64,000 bases of DNA from Collinsella sp. (GTDB taxonomy: Bacteria > Actinomycetota > Coriobacteriia > Coriobacteriales > Coriobacteriaceae), in assembly GCA_018380195.1 (NCBI GenBank), contig JAGZUC010000009.1:7722-71721 (forward strand), written 5' to 3'. This document shows, piece after piece, positions 52,587-62,428 of this stretch. The notes below the pieces were generated by a model. That model was not told the origin of the DNA and ran no database searches. It saw nothing but the letters and a program-made list of their open reading frames with translations. Numbering within the stretch: position 1 is the stretch's first letter; each line of letters starts with the position of its first letter. Both the position numbers and the translations under genes were made by a program.

Positions 52587-53831
52587 CTATCTCTTTTCCC
52601 CGAACCATTCTTGCGTCTGTTTCCCCAAAACAAAAGACTGATAAATAAGGCAAATAGCATTGGATATAAGCGCCGTTACAGTAGGGCCATTTAAGCCAAA
52701 CAACACTTGCGCGGGAGCCATGACAGCAACAGCACTGATTAAGGACAATATGCTGCCAACAAATACCCCTCGGTAATTATCAAGAGAAACCAGCAAATCG
52801 TTGACAAACCAAGCAATGCCAGTCAAAAAGGCACAAGCCAACATAGGCTGAAGGAGATCAGAATGTTTGGCTATTCCAGTGCCATAAAACAAAGACAGCA
52901 ATAATTTGCCGAAAAAGAAAAGGGCAACTGCTGATATGACGCCGACAAATAAAATACCGGCAAGTATTTTACCTATAAGCGTAAAAAAGGACTTTTCCCT
53001 AGAATAGTAACGCTCTACTAAATAACCTAATAAAGGATTATAGATATACGTCGCACCCATTTGGATAATTGCCACGGGAGCAGCAACTGATGCATAAATG
53101 CCTAGAGCAGAATCTCCGAATGTATAAGATAGATACTGCCTTGGAATATTCGGCGCCGCAGAAGCAGCAATGCCGCCCAGAACGATGGGCAAACAGCCAC
53201 ATAGGAAAGATCTGACCTTCGCTTGGGTAATTCCAAGCTTGATTGCAGAGATTCGATTTGATCTCGGATAATCGTAAATAACACCGATACCTATAGTCAC
53301 TACCGTCATTAGCAACAATGCACCTTCGAGGCTATTTAACAGCCCAAAGACAACAATGAACGAAAGGAGAGAACCAATGCCCTGCATTATGAGGGATTTC
53401 CCAATATAGTCCATCCTATGGCCAACCTGATCATTGGCATGCATGACATCAATAACTAAGCCGGCGGTTTTATAGAGAGCATACAAAAGAACAGCAGGCA
53501 CCGTATCAATACGACACGTCGCAATGGAATAGACGGCCAACATTGCAAACGCCATAAACGTAGTAAAGAAACGAAAAGTCAGGTATTCACCAGCAGAGTT
53601 TTTCCTTTCAACATCTGCAATTTGTACCGTGTACATCCTGTATTGGGCCAATTGAGAAAACATGTTGAAAATAGACATAGCAAGGGAATAAATTCCAGCA
53701 GCACTATATCCATCAGACAGTCGAACGACCAATATAGTGATTAGCCATTGACAGCCTAAATTCGTCAACGAGCCAACGGTATTCCAGAACATATTGTGTT
53801 TAATCGAAAGAGTCTTCTCTGTGGCTTCCAC
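52587..53831 (-). CDS. Wzx-type polysaccharide flippase
   Basis: A protein of about 414 residues with roughly 12-14 membrane helices, of the polysaccharide-transporter (MATE/MOP) superfamily: NMFWNTVGSLTNLGCQWLIT at the start, MAFLGG-like loops, and SLDNYRGVFVGSILSLISAV. It would move lipid-linked oligosaccharide across the membrane. The frame opens at TTG 53855; the GTG at 53831, with AGAAGG upstream, is preferred, but the choice is uncertain. It is unusual for one locus to encode both a flippase and a Wzm/Wzt exporter, which suggests two glycans. Confidence 0.85.
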   Translation of the reverse strand: MEATEKTLSIKHNMFWNTVGSLTNLGCQWLITILVVRLSDGYSAAGIYSLAMSIFNMFSQLAQYRMYTVQIADVERKNSAGEYLTFRFFTTFMAFAMLAVYSIATCRIDTVPAVLLYALYKTAGLVIDVMHANDQVGHRMDYIGKSLIMQGIGSLLSFIVVFGLLNSLEGALLLMTVVTIGIGVIYDYPRSNRISAIKLGITQAKVRSFLCGCLPIVLGGIAASAAPNIPRQYLSYTFGDSALGIYASVAAPVAIIQMGATYIYNPLLGYLVERYYSREKSFFTLIGKILAGILFVGVISAVALFFFGKLLLSLFYGTGIAKHSDLLQPMLACAFLTGIAWFVNDLLVSLDNYRGVFVGSILSLISAVAVMAPAQVLFGLNGPTVTALISNAICLIYQSFVLGKQTQEWFGEKR

Positions 53832-53875
53832 AAATATAAGCGCCCTTCTGAACAAGTCGCGATTCGGATACGAAG

Positions 53876-54841
53876 CTATTTTGCTTCTTTAATCATGTTT
53901 AAAATCAAAAGAAACAGCCAATTCGGTACAAGTCGCATAATGATTTCAGCTTTAGCAATGGACGGGCAAGCTCGTCGATATTTAAGCAAGCCAATTATGG
54001 AGCGTCGCTCTCTTGCATCGGCGAACCCCATTATTTCCTTTAGGTGCGGTGAATCAGGAAATCTTTCGGCAAATTGCTTAGCTGTATCAACCCTGTTTTT
54101 AACTCTTGTTAAATACCAATCATCTTTTGAAGCAACACCCGCAAGGAATCCAGTTTCATTCCCGCCATGTCGACGATACTTAACCAAGGGAGTCGTTGTA
54201 AAACTGCACTTCCCCAGTTCGCTGCAGCCCAATGTCAACCACAAATCATGTGCAGTGGATTCCGGAAAGGGAATCATCGACTTAGCAGCACTCGCATCTA
54301 GCATGAGAGCCATACCAATGCCGTAGCATACACTTGCAGCCTGAATAGTAATATCCTCTCCGGAGCACCAATTTACTTCAGGAGAATTTGGATGAGCTTT
54401 TCTGTAGCTCTCTACCAGCATGTTTCCGTTTTCGTCGATTACCGATCTATCGCAAACATCAAGAATTGAGCCTTCTTCTAGCATATGGTTGAGCGAAACT
54501 TGAACTCTGTTAGGCTCCCAAATATCATCTTGATCGCAAAATACTACGTAATCCCCTTCTGCCAAAGAGAGTAGTGCCTCGAACGATTTGACATAACCGA
54601 GATTTTTATCGCCATGATAATAACGATAGGCGTTTTTCTTTATATGCTCTTGGATAAACCCCTCTAAAGAGGCCGATTCGGGGCAGTCATTTCTGACCAA
54701 AAGCGTAACCGGAAACGTTTGTTCATCAATCGAATCAAGTTGAGCGGCGAAAAACTTAAGATCAGGTTTATATGCTGAAAGAAGTACGCATACGCCTGTA
54801 CCATTTCCCTTTTCTATTTCCAAAAATCCTCCCAAAGTCAT
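53876..54841 (-). CDS. GT2 family glycosyltransferase
   Basis: A 321-residue enzyme of the rhamnosyltransferase-like GT2 type: CVLLSAYKPDLKFFAAQLDS, DxD in FCDQDDIWEPNRVQ, and a later ASVCYGIGMALMLDASAAKS with SMIPFPESTAHDLWL. A final hydrophobic helix (NWLFLLILNMI) may tether it to the membrane. The ATG at 54841 has no clear ribosome site; a TTG at 54823 with GGGAGG ahead is an alternative. Confidence 0.87.
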   Translation of the reverse strand: MTLGGFLEIEKGNGTGVCVLLSAYKPDLKFFAAQLDSIDEQTFPVTLLVRNDCPESASLEGFIQEHIKKNAYRYYHGDKNLGYVKSFEALLSLAEGDYVVFCDQDDIWEPNRVQVSLNHMLEEGSILDVCDRSVIDENGNMLVESYRKAHPNSPEVNWCSGEDITIQAASVCYGIGMALMLDASAAKSMIPFPESTAHDLWLTLGCSELGKCSFTTTPLVKYRRHGGNETGFLAGVASKDDWYLTRVKNRVDTAKQFAERFPDSPHLKEIMGFADARERRSIIGLLKYRRACPSIAKAEIIMRLVPNWLFLLILNMIKEAK

Positions 54842-55198
54842 GTTTTCAAGATTAGCAAAGCAATCATTAGAGATTTAAGGTGTTGTTTATTACGCTCAAA
54901 AAAGACAGGAGAAGGCTCGGCCTTTAGATAATACATGGCGGCAAATTGAATGGTGCTCCCGTAATTTTTAACACCAACACCGGCATCTCGCCCCCCCCTA
55001 GAGGGAGCGAGATGGTTGGCTTTTCAAAATAATCTGAAAAGGAAGCTCGTAGAGAATTAAAATCCTGCGCACCGGAAGTGCATACAGTTTATGACTGCCT
55101 TCTCATGAAACCGCTTGCCAAATCAAAGCACCTCAATTGGAAAAGAGTCCCTTAAGAATCAGTGTCTTTCTCCCACCTTTAAAGACACTTGTCCAATA
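54842..55198. other. 357-base gene-free stretch with a C8 tract
   Basis: No credible gene. It contains a run of eight C (54991-54998) inside an imperfect hairpin CATCTCGC...GCGAGATG, and a second hairpin AGTGTCTTT/AAAGACACT near 55160-55188 downstream of the L,D-transpeptidase gene on the minus strand. Promoters for the minus-strand glycan run are presumably here, but I cannot place them. Confidence 0.4.
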
Positions 55199-57268
55199 TC
55201 AATAGGTAACAACCTTTGTTCCATAAGGAATGTTATCGTAAATCCATTTTGCGTTCTGGATCTCAAGGCGTACACATCCTGCAGAGGATGGAACGCCCAT
55301 CGTGGGATCCATCACCCGGTTACTGTTGACGTAGTAGAGCGAAGAATGGAATAGATAATCACCGTAGAACTGTGTGTAGTAATAGCAAGTATATCCATGC
55401 CCAAAGGAGTATCCCTTTCCGTAGACTTGGTACTCCCCTATCACAGTTGGCGTACTGGCTTTTCCCGTCGAACATACATATCGACGGTTTAAGGACCAAT
55501 TATTCCATGACCCAGTGTAGATGCTCGTGATACAACGCGACGTATCGACAAGTATCAGCCAATTTGTATTGCTTGAATAACTTTGAGCTTTAGCGTCCAT
55601 ATAGTCTGACACCCACGCGCCGTTAGCCATGAAGTAATTCCAGGATCCGTCCACAACGCGCCAGCCAGTAGCCATAGCCCCACTAGCATCAAGCCAATAC
55701 CAGGTGCCGCCCAAATTGAGCCATCCTGTCTGCATATAACCAGACGAATTCAAGTAATACCAATATCCGTTAACGGCAACCCAACCGGTTTTCATAACGT
55801 AAGTGGATGGATCTAAATAGAACCAGGAGCCATCCTTGCTCAGCCAGCCAGATCGTGCATGGCCAGCGGTCTCATCAAAGAAGTACCATTTTCCGTTAAC
55901 GTTCTGCCAGCCGACGCTCAAGGAGCCATTAGTCGGATCAGCATAGAAAATGCAGCCACCAAGCGTCACGAAACCGCGCGCTTCGACCAATTCGCCATCG
56001 CCGTTTGAAGTAAATAACTTCCCATTGCGCAAAGTTCCGCACAACGAGCAGTCAGAACCAGCAAAAGCCTTAGACGGACCATCCTGAACCGAGTCCTGGA
56101 CATCTACCCATTCACGACAAGCAACAGCGCCTGAGCCTTTTGCATAATAGCTTTTCCCATTTACAGAAAAATGCCCGAGCAGCATTTTGCCGTCGACGGC
56201 AGGATCAAGATAATAGTATTGGCTACCGTCCTTCAGCCAACCCGTCTTTACAATACCCGATGCATTAGATGGCTCAGCGTAATACCAGTCTCCATCGCTC
56301 ATAAACCAGCCGAGTGACAGCGCTCCCGTTGAAGAAAAATGATACCGATTCGATCCGATGGAAAAAAAGCCGGTAACCATTCTATTGTCATTTGCGATAT
56401 CGAGCCAATACCAAGCGCCGTTCACCGAACGCCAGCCCGACGCAAGTGCGCCGGAACCGTCTGCGTAATACCAGTCCGTACCATCAAACGCCCAACCAAC
56501 AGCCATTGCACCGGAATCCGATAAATAATAACGTGATGAGCCAACGGAAACGATTCCCCTAGACATAGCACCATCATTGGCGGGATCAAGCCAATACCAG
56601 TTATTGCCAGTTTGAAGCCAACCGGTTAAGACTTCACCATTGCTACCCCAATACCATAAACCGTTATCAAGACACCATCCATTAATCAGTCCATAGGTTC
56701 CAAGAAGATAAGGATGCCCATCGATAACACGTCGCCCAGTAACCATGGAACAGCCGTCAAGGGAGTCAAACCAGTACCATTGGCCTCCGATAAGCTGCCA
56801 ACCATTTGCCAAAGCGCCTGATGGACTCGCGTAATACCACTTATTGTCAGTAAAAATCCAGCCGCAACTCATCGCGCCGTCACGTGCGGGGTCCAAATAA
56901 AACAACAAGCCGTCAACATTCTGCATTCCGGTCAAACGGCAGCCGTCAAGATAGTAATACCAGGACAAACCGTCCCATTGCCATCCAGATAGTTTTTCCG
57001 TCGTCGACGAGTCTTGGCTTTCGACAACCTGTGGATTCGAATCTTTCGCTGTTTTGCCAGCATAATCGTTGGAATCTTGAGCGAGACCGCCGCCGACAAA
57101 AGCACCCGACCCTTCCGTCGAGTCGCGCTCTACGATATCGTTATCCGCCCCCTCTTCCACGGCATAAGCAGTGCAAGAAAACGCGGGGGCGAAAACTGAG
57201 AGCGAGGCGGATAGTAGCACCAAGCCGATTGCTCGCCAGCAAATTCGATGATCAATCCGAGCATTCAT
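55199..57268 (-). CDS. Choline-binding-repeat protein with L,D-transpeptidase domain
   Basis: A 689-residue secreted protein. The start is the ATG at 57268 (GGGGGCC upstream), which gives a clean signal peptide with basic start, hydrophobic core and SCTAYA cleavage region. A low-complexity linker and many choline-binding-type repeats follow. The C-terminal 120 residues are a YkuD L,D-transpeptidase: WLILVDTSRCITSIYTG, HSSLYYVNSNR with the histidine, and the catalytic cysteine in PSSAGCVRLEIQNA. It would cross-link peptidoglycan or attach proteins while bound to phosphorylcholine. Confidence 0.88.
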   Translation of the reverse strand: MNARIDHRICWRAIGLVLLSASLSVFAPAFSCTAYAVEEGADNDIVERDSTEGSGAFVGGGLAQDSNDYAGKTAKDSNPQVVESQDSSTTEKLSGWQWDGLSWYYYLDGCRLTGMQNVDGLLFYLDPARDGAMSCGWIFTDNKWYYASPSGALANGWQLIGGQWYWFDSLDGCSMVTGRRVIDGHPYLLGTYGLINGWCLDNGLWYWGSNGEVLTGWLQTGNNWYWLDPANDGAMSRGIVSVGSSRYYLSDSGAMAVGWAFDGTDWYYADGSGALASGWRSVNGAWYWLDIANDNRMVTGFFSIGSNRYHFSSTGALSLGWFMSDGDWYYAEPSNASGIVKTGWLKDGSQYYYLDPAVDGKMLLGHFSVNGKSYYAKGSGAVACREWVDVQDSVQDGPSKAFAGSDCSLCGTLRNGKLFTSNGDGELVEARGFVTLGGCIFYADPTNGSLSVGWQNVNGKWYFFDETAGHARSGWLSKDGSWFYLDPSTYVMKTGWVAVNGYWYYLNSSGYMQTGWLNLGGTWYWLDASGAMATGWRVVDGSWNYFMANGAWVSDYMDAKAQSYSSNTNWLILVDTSRCITSIYTGSWNNWSLNRRYVCSTGKASTPTVIGEYQVYGKGYSFGHGYTCYYYTQFYGDYLFHSSLYYVNSNRVMDPTMGVPSSAGCVRLEIQNAKWIYDNIPYGTKVVTY

Positions 57269-57310
57269 TTCAGGCCCCCAACCGGTACCGACTGTCTTAC
57301 AAGGAATCAA

Positions 57311-59482
57311 TTAGATAAACGGACGGGCTGCGCCGATCACATTTCCCCTAGCGCTGACGGGATGAATACCGACACCCTGATGAGGCCAGGAGTCAATCAT
57401 CATACCGCCGCCAAGTGCGATTGCGATATGCCCGCGATAATAAATCACATCGCCACGCTGAATCGAGCTGGTGCTCACGGGCATAAAGATGTTGCTTCGA
57501 TACCAGTTCATCGAATTGTAGGTTTGGCTTGGATCCCAGCGATGGTTATAAGGGTTGTAAACACCCATATCCATGCCAGTAGCATAAAGACATTGCAAGA
57601 CAAAACCAGAGCAATCAACAGCCCCGCCGGGAGCGGTAGACCAAGGCTCAATATATTGCGTACCGATATATTCGTAAGCACGCTGAATAAAGGCATTCAC
57701 GCAATCTTCCCGCGTCGCTTCGACAGAAATGCGAGAAGGAGTCACATAGGTAAAGTAGCCAGTGCAGTAGCTAGGCAACTGAACAGTCCAAGAGCTGACC
57801 TGGGGATACTGCGGAGGATTTTGCCAGCCAACCTTGTCGCACTGGCCATCGCTCCAGAAAATTCGACGCACGCCATCGATGGTTCTTGCGCCTGTTGCCA
57901 TAGCACCGCTGCCGTCTAGCCAATACCACTTACCCGAATCTTTAAGCCAGCCAACATGCATGCTTCCATTGGACTCAAGGTAATACCATGTTCCATTCAG
58001 GCTTTTCCAACCAGTTGCCATTTTTCCGTCAGCGTTTAGGTAATACCATGCACCGCCAGTAAAAACCCATCCGGTCTTCATCACGCCAGAATCGGCATCA
58101 AGCCAATACCAATCGCCGTCAATCTTCAGCCATCCACGATGAATGGCACCCGTCCCGAGCTCAGCGTAAAACCTTAAATTTGCGACATTAACCCAGCCGG
58201 AAGCAACCTGCCAACCATCAGCTCCAGCGATTTTTAGGATAGTGCCGTTTTCGCGAATCACATCCTTGCAAAGATATCCATTATCATCGGCGTATCTTTG
58301 AACGCCGTCATTAACGGTAACCCAACTTGAAACCACAAGCCTACCGCTCTGGTTTGCAAAACAATCGTTGCCGCCCACCTCAAATAAGCCCGTTTTCATG
58401 AGATGGCTAACAGGGTCCAGGTAATACCAGCTTGTGCCTTCTTTATACCAGCCAGAAATAAGTGCACCAGATTGGGAGGCGAAATACCAGCCGTCCTCGA
58501 CCTGAGCCCAACCAACAGCCATAGCCCCGTTAGGCTTTAAATAATAAGCTGCATTGCCAAGGTCTAAATACCCAACGGACATCTTACCATCGGAGGCTGG
58601 GTCGAGATAATACCAAGCGCCGTTAACGAGTTTCCAGTCAGTGGCCGCAATACCGTTAGAGCAGTAATACCAATCTACTCCGTCTTTGTACCATCCATTT
58701 GCGAGACCATAGTCACCAAAAATGTAGGTTCTTCCATCAATCTTTTGACGACCCTTAAACATGATGAACGTCTGTGAGTCAAAATAATAGCGAGCCCCAC
58801 CTATCGTTTGCCATGACGAAGCAAGGGCACCCGATGAATAAGCCCAGTACCAATTCCCGTCAACGAGAATCCAGCCGGTTTTCATAGCACCAGTGGCATC
58901 TAAATAGTATTTCCCGTTCCCGAGGTCGACAAAACCAACCTGCATTATATTGGTGGCAGGATCCAGGTAATACCATGTGCCGTCTTGATAAAACCAACCG
59001 GCAGCTAAATCGCCTCCAGCATTGGCATAAAACCAATTTCCATCTGAGTTACGTAGCCAGCAGTTCTGATATAGCGCGCCAAAAGGCGTTGCGGCATTGC
59101 CGTCATTCGCATAAAACGAAGCAATCGATCCGCCAGCATCGGTCACATTGAAATAACCTGTCTGCATTGCACCATCATTGGCTGGATCAAGCCAATACCA
59201 ATAGCCCCCGCTTTGCAGCCAGCCAGTTTGGTGTTTACCGTTTTATCCGTAATACCAAACTCCAGACGACTCGTCTCGTTGCCAGCCATCTTTTATGGCG
59301 GAAGAATTATCAGGTTGCAAATCATCGGAAACCACAGAAGAAAAATCCGCTTTTGACTCAATACTCTGAGCCTCAACGGAATCCTGTGCAAACGCGACAT
59401 TCGCACTCAGGGGCAAGCAGCAAGCAGTGATTAATGACGCAGCAGCACAAACAAGCGTGGCCTTCTTTTCGAATCGATACAT
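57311..59482 (-). pseudogene. Choline-binding-repeat NlpC/P60 protein interrupted by an in-frame stop
   Basis: The N-terminal part (59482-59243) has a signal peptide (KKATLVCAAASLITACCLPL, ending ANVAFA) and the start of a repeat, ending GVWYYG then TAA at 59245-59243. The same frame continues without any shift as NGKHQTGWLQSGGYWYWLDP into the 618-residue body, so one nonsense codon splits one gene. The body has many choline-binding-type repeats and a C-terminal NlpC/P60 domain with catalytic DCSGFVLQCLYATG and histidine in RGHIAIALGGGMMID. The start is the ATG at 59482 with GGGAGGG seven bases upstream. It lies between the L,D-transpeptidase gene and the lic genes. Confidence 0.85.
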
Positions 59483-59580
59483 AAGCGACCCTCCCAGATA
59501 TCTCATTTATTTATTTTAATCCACATTCCAGGATTGATTTTCGTTACTGTCTGTTCAGTCTATGTAGATAAATATATTTA

Positions 59581-59599
59581 ATTGAACATAACGTTCAAT
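59581..59599. promoter_or_regulatory. Operator-like palindrome upstream of the lic genes
   Basis: ATTGAAC-ATAAC-GTTCAAT, a perfect 7-5-7 inverted repeat in the divergent region between the choline-binding protein gene and the HTH-LicC-LicA gene, next to an AT-rich stretch (AAATATATTTA) suited to a -10 box. A binding site for the HTH protein itself is a testable guess. Confidence 0.4.
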
Positions 59600-59647
59600 C
59601 ATTCTATTCTTTCCATAAGCAATGAACATCTTAATTGGAGGCCTGCA

Positions 59648-61420
59648 GTGGAACTGACCAAGCGTAACTTTACTGTTCTGTACGAATACCTAAAGAACCC
59701 ATATGCTAGCCAGCGAGAAGTTGCCGAGCGCACTGGCCTCTCACTTGGATCGGTAAACGCAGCAAATAAAGAGCTTACGAATGAGGGCCTTCTCGAATCG
59801 GACAGCCTAACCGACAGCGGTTACGAAGCACTTCACCCCTATAAGGTTGAAAACGCAGTGATATTGGCTGCGGGGCTTTCGAGCCGCTTTGCTCCCATTT
59901 CGTATGAAAAGCCCAAAGGCCTTTTAAAGGTACGTGGTGAGATTCTCATCGAACGTCAGATTAGGCAGCTGCAAGACGCGGGTATCAGCAATATCACCGT
60001 CGTTGTCGGCTATAAAAAAGAGTATTTCTTCTATCTTGAAAGCAAGTTCGGCGTCTCGATTGTCGTCAACAACGAATATGCATCCAAAAATAACCACGCA
60101 TCGCTTATGTGCGTAAAAGAGCGGCTTGGCAACACCTATATTTGCTCAAGCGATGATTACCTTCTAAACAATCCGTTTGAAGCATACGTTTGGAAAGCAT
60201 TTTATTCTGCTCAATATGCTGAAGGCGCCACCAAAGAATGGTGCATTCAAACCGGAGCAATGGACCGAATCACCAATGTTACGATTGGCGGTTCCGATGC
60301 TTGGTATATGCTCGGACATGTCTACTTTGATAAAGCCTTCTCGCTTGCATTTAAGCAGATTCTCGAAACGGAATATAACAAGCCCGAAACAACGGACAAG
60401 CTTTGGGAAGATCTATATATCGAGCACATCAAGGAGCTCGATATGGTTATCAAGAAGTATCCTGAGGGCGAGATCAACGAATTCGATTCTCTTGATGAAC
60501 TGCGTGCCTTTGATCCGCATTTTATCGAAAACGTTGACTCCGATATTTTCGATAACATCGAGCAAGTGCTCGGCTGCTCCAAATCAGAGATTCACGACGT
60601 TTATCCCCTTAAACAAGGTCTTACGAATCTATCGTGCCACTTTAGAACCAATGACGGAGAGTACGTTTACCGCCATCCGGGAGTCGGGACCGAACTGCTT
60701 ATTAACAGAAATGGAGAAGTAGCCGCACTTAAAAAGGCCAAGGAACTCGGCCTTGACGACACGTTCATTCATGAGGACCCAAAGCGTGGTTGGAAAATTT
60801 CGAAGTTTGTACCCAACGCAAAGCAGCCTGATCCGCATGATGCTGCCCAAATGAATCGAATGATGCAGATGTGTCATTCGCTTCACGAGAGTGGTGCAAA
60901 TGTCGAAACCGAATTTGACTTCTACCTCGAAGCGAAGCGCTACGAATCGCTTCTTCTGGAAAAAGGTCCCATCGACATTCCAGGCTACAGGGAAATGTCC
61001 GCCGAAATCGATGAATTGGAGCGCTTTGTACAGGCCGATAATGCACCAAAATGCCTTTGCCACAATGACTTCTTTTACCTCAATTTCCTTATCGATGAGA
61101 ACGACAAGTACTATCTCATTGACTGGGAATATGCTGGCATGAGCGATTACGCAAACGATTTTGGAACGTGCAGTGTCTGCTGCGAGCTTTCCGAAGATGA
61201 AGTCGACCGCGCGCTTGATGCATATTTTGGGCGCAAGGCAACAAACAACGAAGTTGCGCATAACTACGCGCACATTGCCCTTGCAGGATGGTGCTGGTAC
61301 CTCTGGTCTCTTCTGAAAGAAGCCGAAGGTGACTTCGTGGGCGAGTGGCTCTATATCTACTTCAATTACGGTGCCAAATACCTTAAAAAGGCACTGGAGA
61401 TCTATCGGAAAGGTGAGTAA
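59648..61420 (+). CDS. licC-licA: HTH-CTP:phosphocholine cytidylyltransferase-choline kinase fusion (LicC-LicA)
   Basis: A 590-residue three-domain protein. Residues 1-60 are a winged helix (RNFTVLYEYLKNPYASQREV, AERTGLSLGSVNAANKELTN). Residues 66-300 are a LicC-type nucleotidyltransferase: VILAAGLSSRFAPISYEKPK at 71-90, NNEYASKNNHASLMCVKERL, CSSDDYLL. Residues 320-590 are a choline/ethanolamine kinase (LicA) with LTNLSCHFRTNDGEYVYRHP, the catalytic CHNDFFYLNF and IDWEYAGMSDYAND. It would phosphorylate choline and make CDP-choline. The frame opens at 59582, but the GTG at 59648 with TTGGAGG ahead begins the HTH. licB follows after two bases. Confidence 0.9.
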   Translation: MELTKRNFTVLYEYLKNPYASQREVAERTGLSLGSVNAANKELTNEGLLESDSLTDSGYEALHPYKVENAVILAAGLSSRFAPISYEKPKGLLKVRGEILIERQIRQLQDAGISNITVVVGYKKEYFFYLESKFGVSIVVNNEYASKNNHASLMCVKERLGNTYICSSDDYLLNNPFEAYVWKAFYSAQYAEGATKEWCIQTGAMDRITNVTIGGSDAWYMLGHVYFDKAFSLAFKQILETEYNKPETTDKLWEDLYIEHIKELDMVIKKYPEGEINEFDSLDELRAFDPHFIENVDSDIFDNIEQVLGCSKSEIHDVYPLKQGLTNLSCHFRTNDGEYVYRHPGVGTELLINRNGEVAALKKAKELGLDDTFIHEDPKRGWKISKFVPNAKQPDPHDAAQMNRMMQMCHSLHESGANVETEFDFYLEAKRYESLLLEKGPIDIPGYREMSAEIDELERFVQADNAPKCLCHNDFFYLNFLIDENDKYYLIDWEYAGMSDYANDFGTCSVCCELSEDEVDRALDAYFGRKATNNEVAHNYAHIALAGWCWYLWSLLKEAEGDFVGEWLYIYFNYGAKYLKKALEIYRKGE

Positions 61421-61422
61421 CG

Positions 61423-62364
61423 ATGCAATTCGGCTTTTTTAGCGGCCTTCTTTGGGGCCTTGATACAGTAATTCTTGGAATCGGTTTGGCGCTCGCGCCC
61501 TATATAGGATCGGCGGAAGCGCTTGCATGCGCCTCCATTGCAGGATCTTTTCTCCATGATGCCTTCTGTGCAATCTGGCTCTTTGGGTACATGGGAGTTA
61601 GAGGCAGATTAAAAGATACGCTCGCTGCACTTAAAACTCGTTCGGGCAAGGTCGTCATCGCCGGCGCTCTGCTCGGTGGACCTATCGGAATGACCGGTTA
61701 CGTATTGGCGATTAATAACATCGGAGCTGCCTACACGGCAATCATCTCCGCCTTCTATCCCGCGGTCGGAGCATTCCTTTCGTTCGTGCTGCTGAAGGAG
61801 AAAATGGGCAAAGGTCAGATGCTTTCCCTTCTCGTTGCTCTTTGCGGCGTAATGACGATGGGCTATCTATCGGCCGGATCGAGCGAGATTGCAAATGCCC
61901 CCCTCGGCTTACTCGGCGCGGTGCTTGCCGTTATTGGATGGGGATCCGAAGCGGTGCTGTGCGCATGGGGAATGAAAGATGATGCCGTTGATGACGAAAC
62001 GGCTTTGCAAATCCGTGAAACTACGAGTGCGCTTGTTTATGGAGTGCTCGTACTCCCCCTCTTCGGAGCATGGCATTTCACGCTGGGTGCTATCCCGAGC
62101 ATGCCCACATTGATTATTGCACTCGCCGGACTCGCAGGAACTGCATCCTATCTGTTCTATTACAAGGGCATTGCGGCAATCGGAGCAGCGCGTGCGATGG
62201 CTCTGAATATATCCTATTCGGCATGGTCGGTGGTCTTTGGCCTGATCTTGCTTGGAACAATTCCCGACATGGCATCTGTAATCTGCTGCATTGTAATTGT
62301 ATGCGGAACAGTTTTGGCAGCTAGTAACTGGGACGAACTATTTGGACGTAATAGGACAGCGTAG
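61423..62364 (+). CDS. licB: LicB-type choline permease (DMT superfamily)
   Basis: A 313-residue protein with ten membrane helices in two EamA-like halves: MQFGFFSGLLWGLDTVILGI, AAYTAIISAFYPAVGAFLSF, and AALCGVMTMG-like helices. LicB imports choline from the host or medium. It lies two bases after the licC-licA stop, and the gene order supports the choline role over a general drug/metabolite exporter. Confidence 0.85.
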   Translation: MQFGFFSGLLWGLDTVILGIGLALAPYIGSAEALACASIAGSFLHDAFCAIWLFGYMGVRGRLKDTLAALKTRSGKVVIAGALLGGPIGMTGYVLAINNIGAAYTAIISAFYPAVGAFLSFVLLKEKMGKGQMLSLLVALCGVMTMGYLSAGSSEIANAPLGLLGAVLAVIGWGSEAVLCAWGMKDDAVDDETALQIRETTSALVYGVLVLPLFGAWHFTLGAIPSMPTLIIALAGLAGTASYLFYYKGIAAIGAARAMALNISYSAWSVVFGLILLGTIPDMASVICCIVIVCGTVLAASNWDELFGRNRTA

Positions 62365-62388
62365 CTTGATTAAAAATGTAGTAAAAAA

Positions 62389-62418
62389 GGGAGAGCTCAT
62401 CGAGCTCTCCCTTTTTTT
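62389..62418. terminator. Strong bidirectional terminator after licB
   Basis: GGGAGAGCTC pairs perfectly with GAGCTCTCCC around ATC, with AAAAAA before and TTTTTTT after. It separates convergent licB and the choline-binding peptidase gene. Confidence 0.95.
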
Positions 62419-62428
62419 AACATCATGG

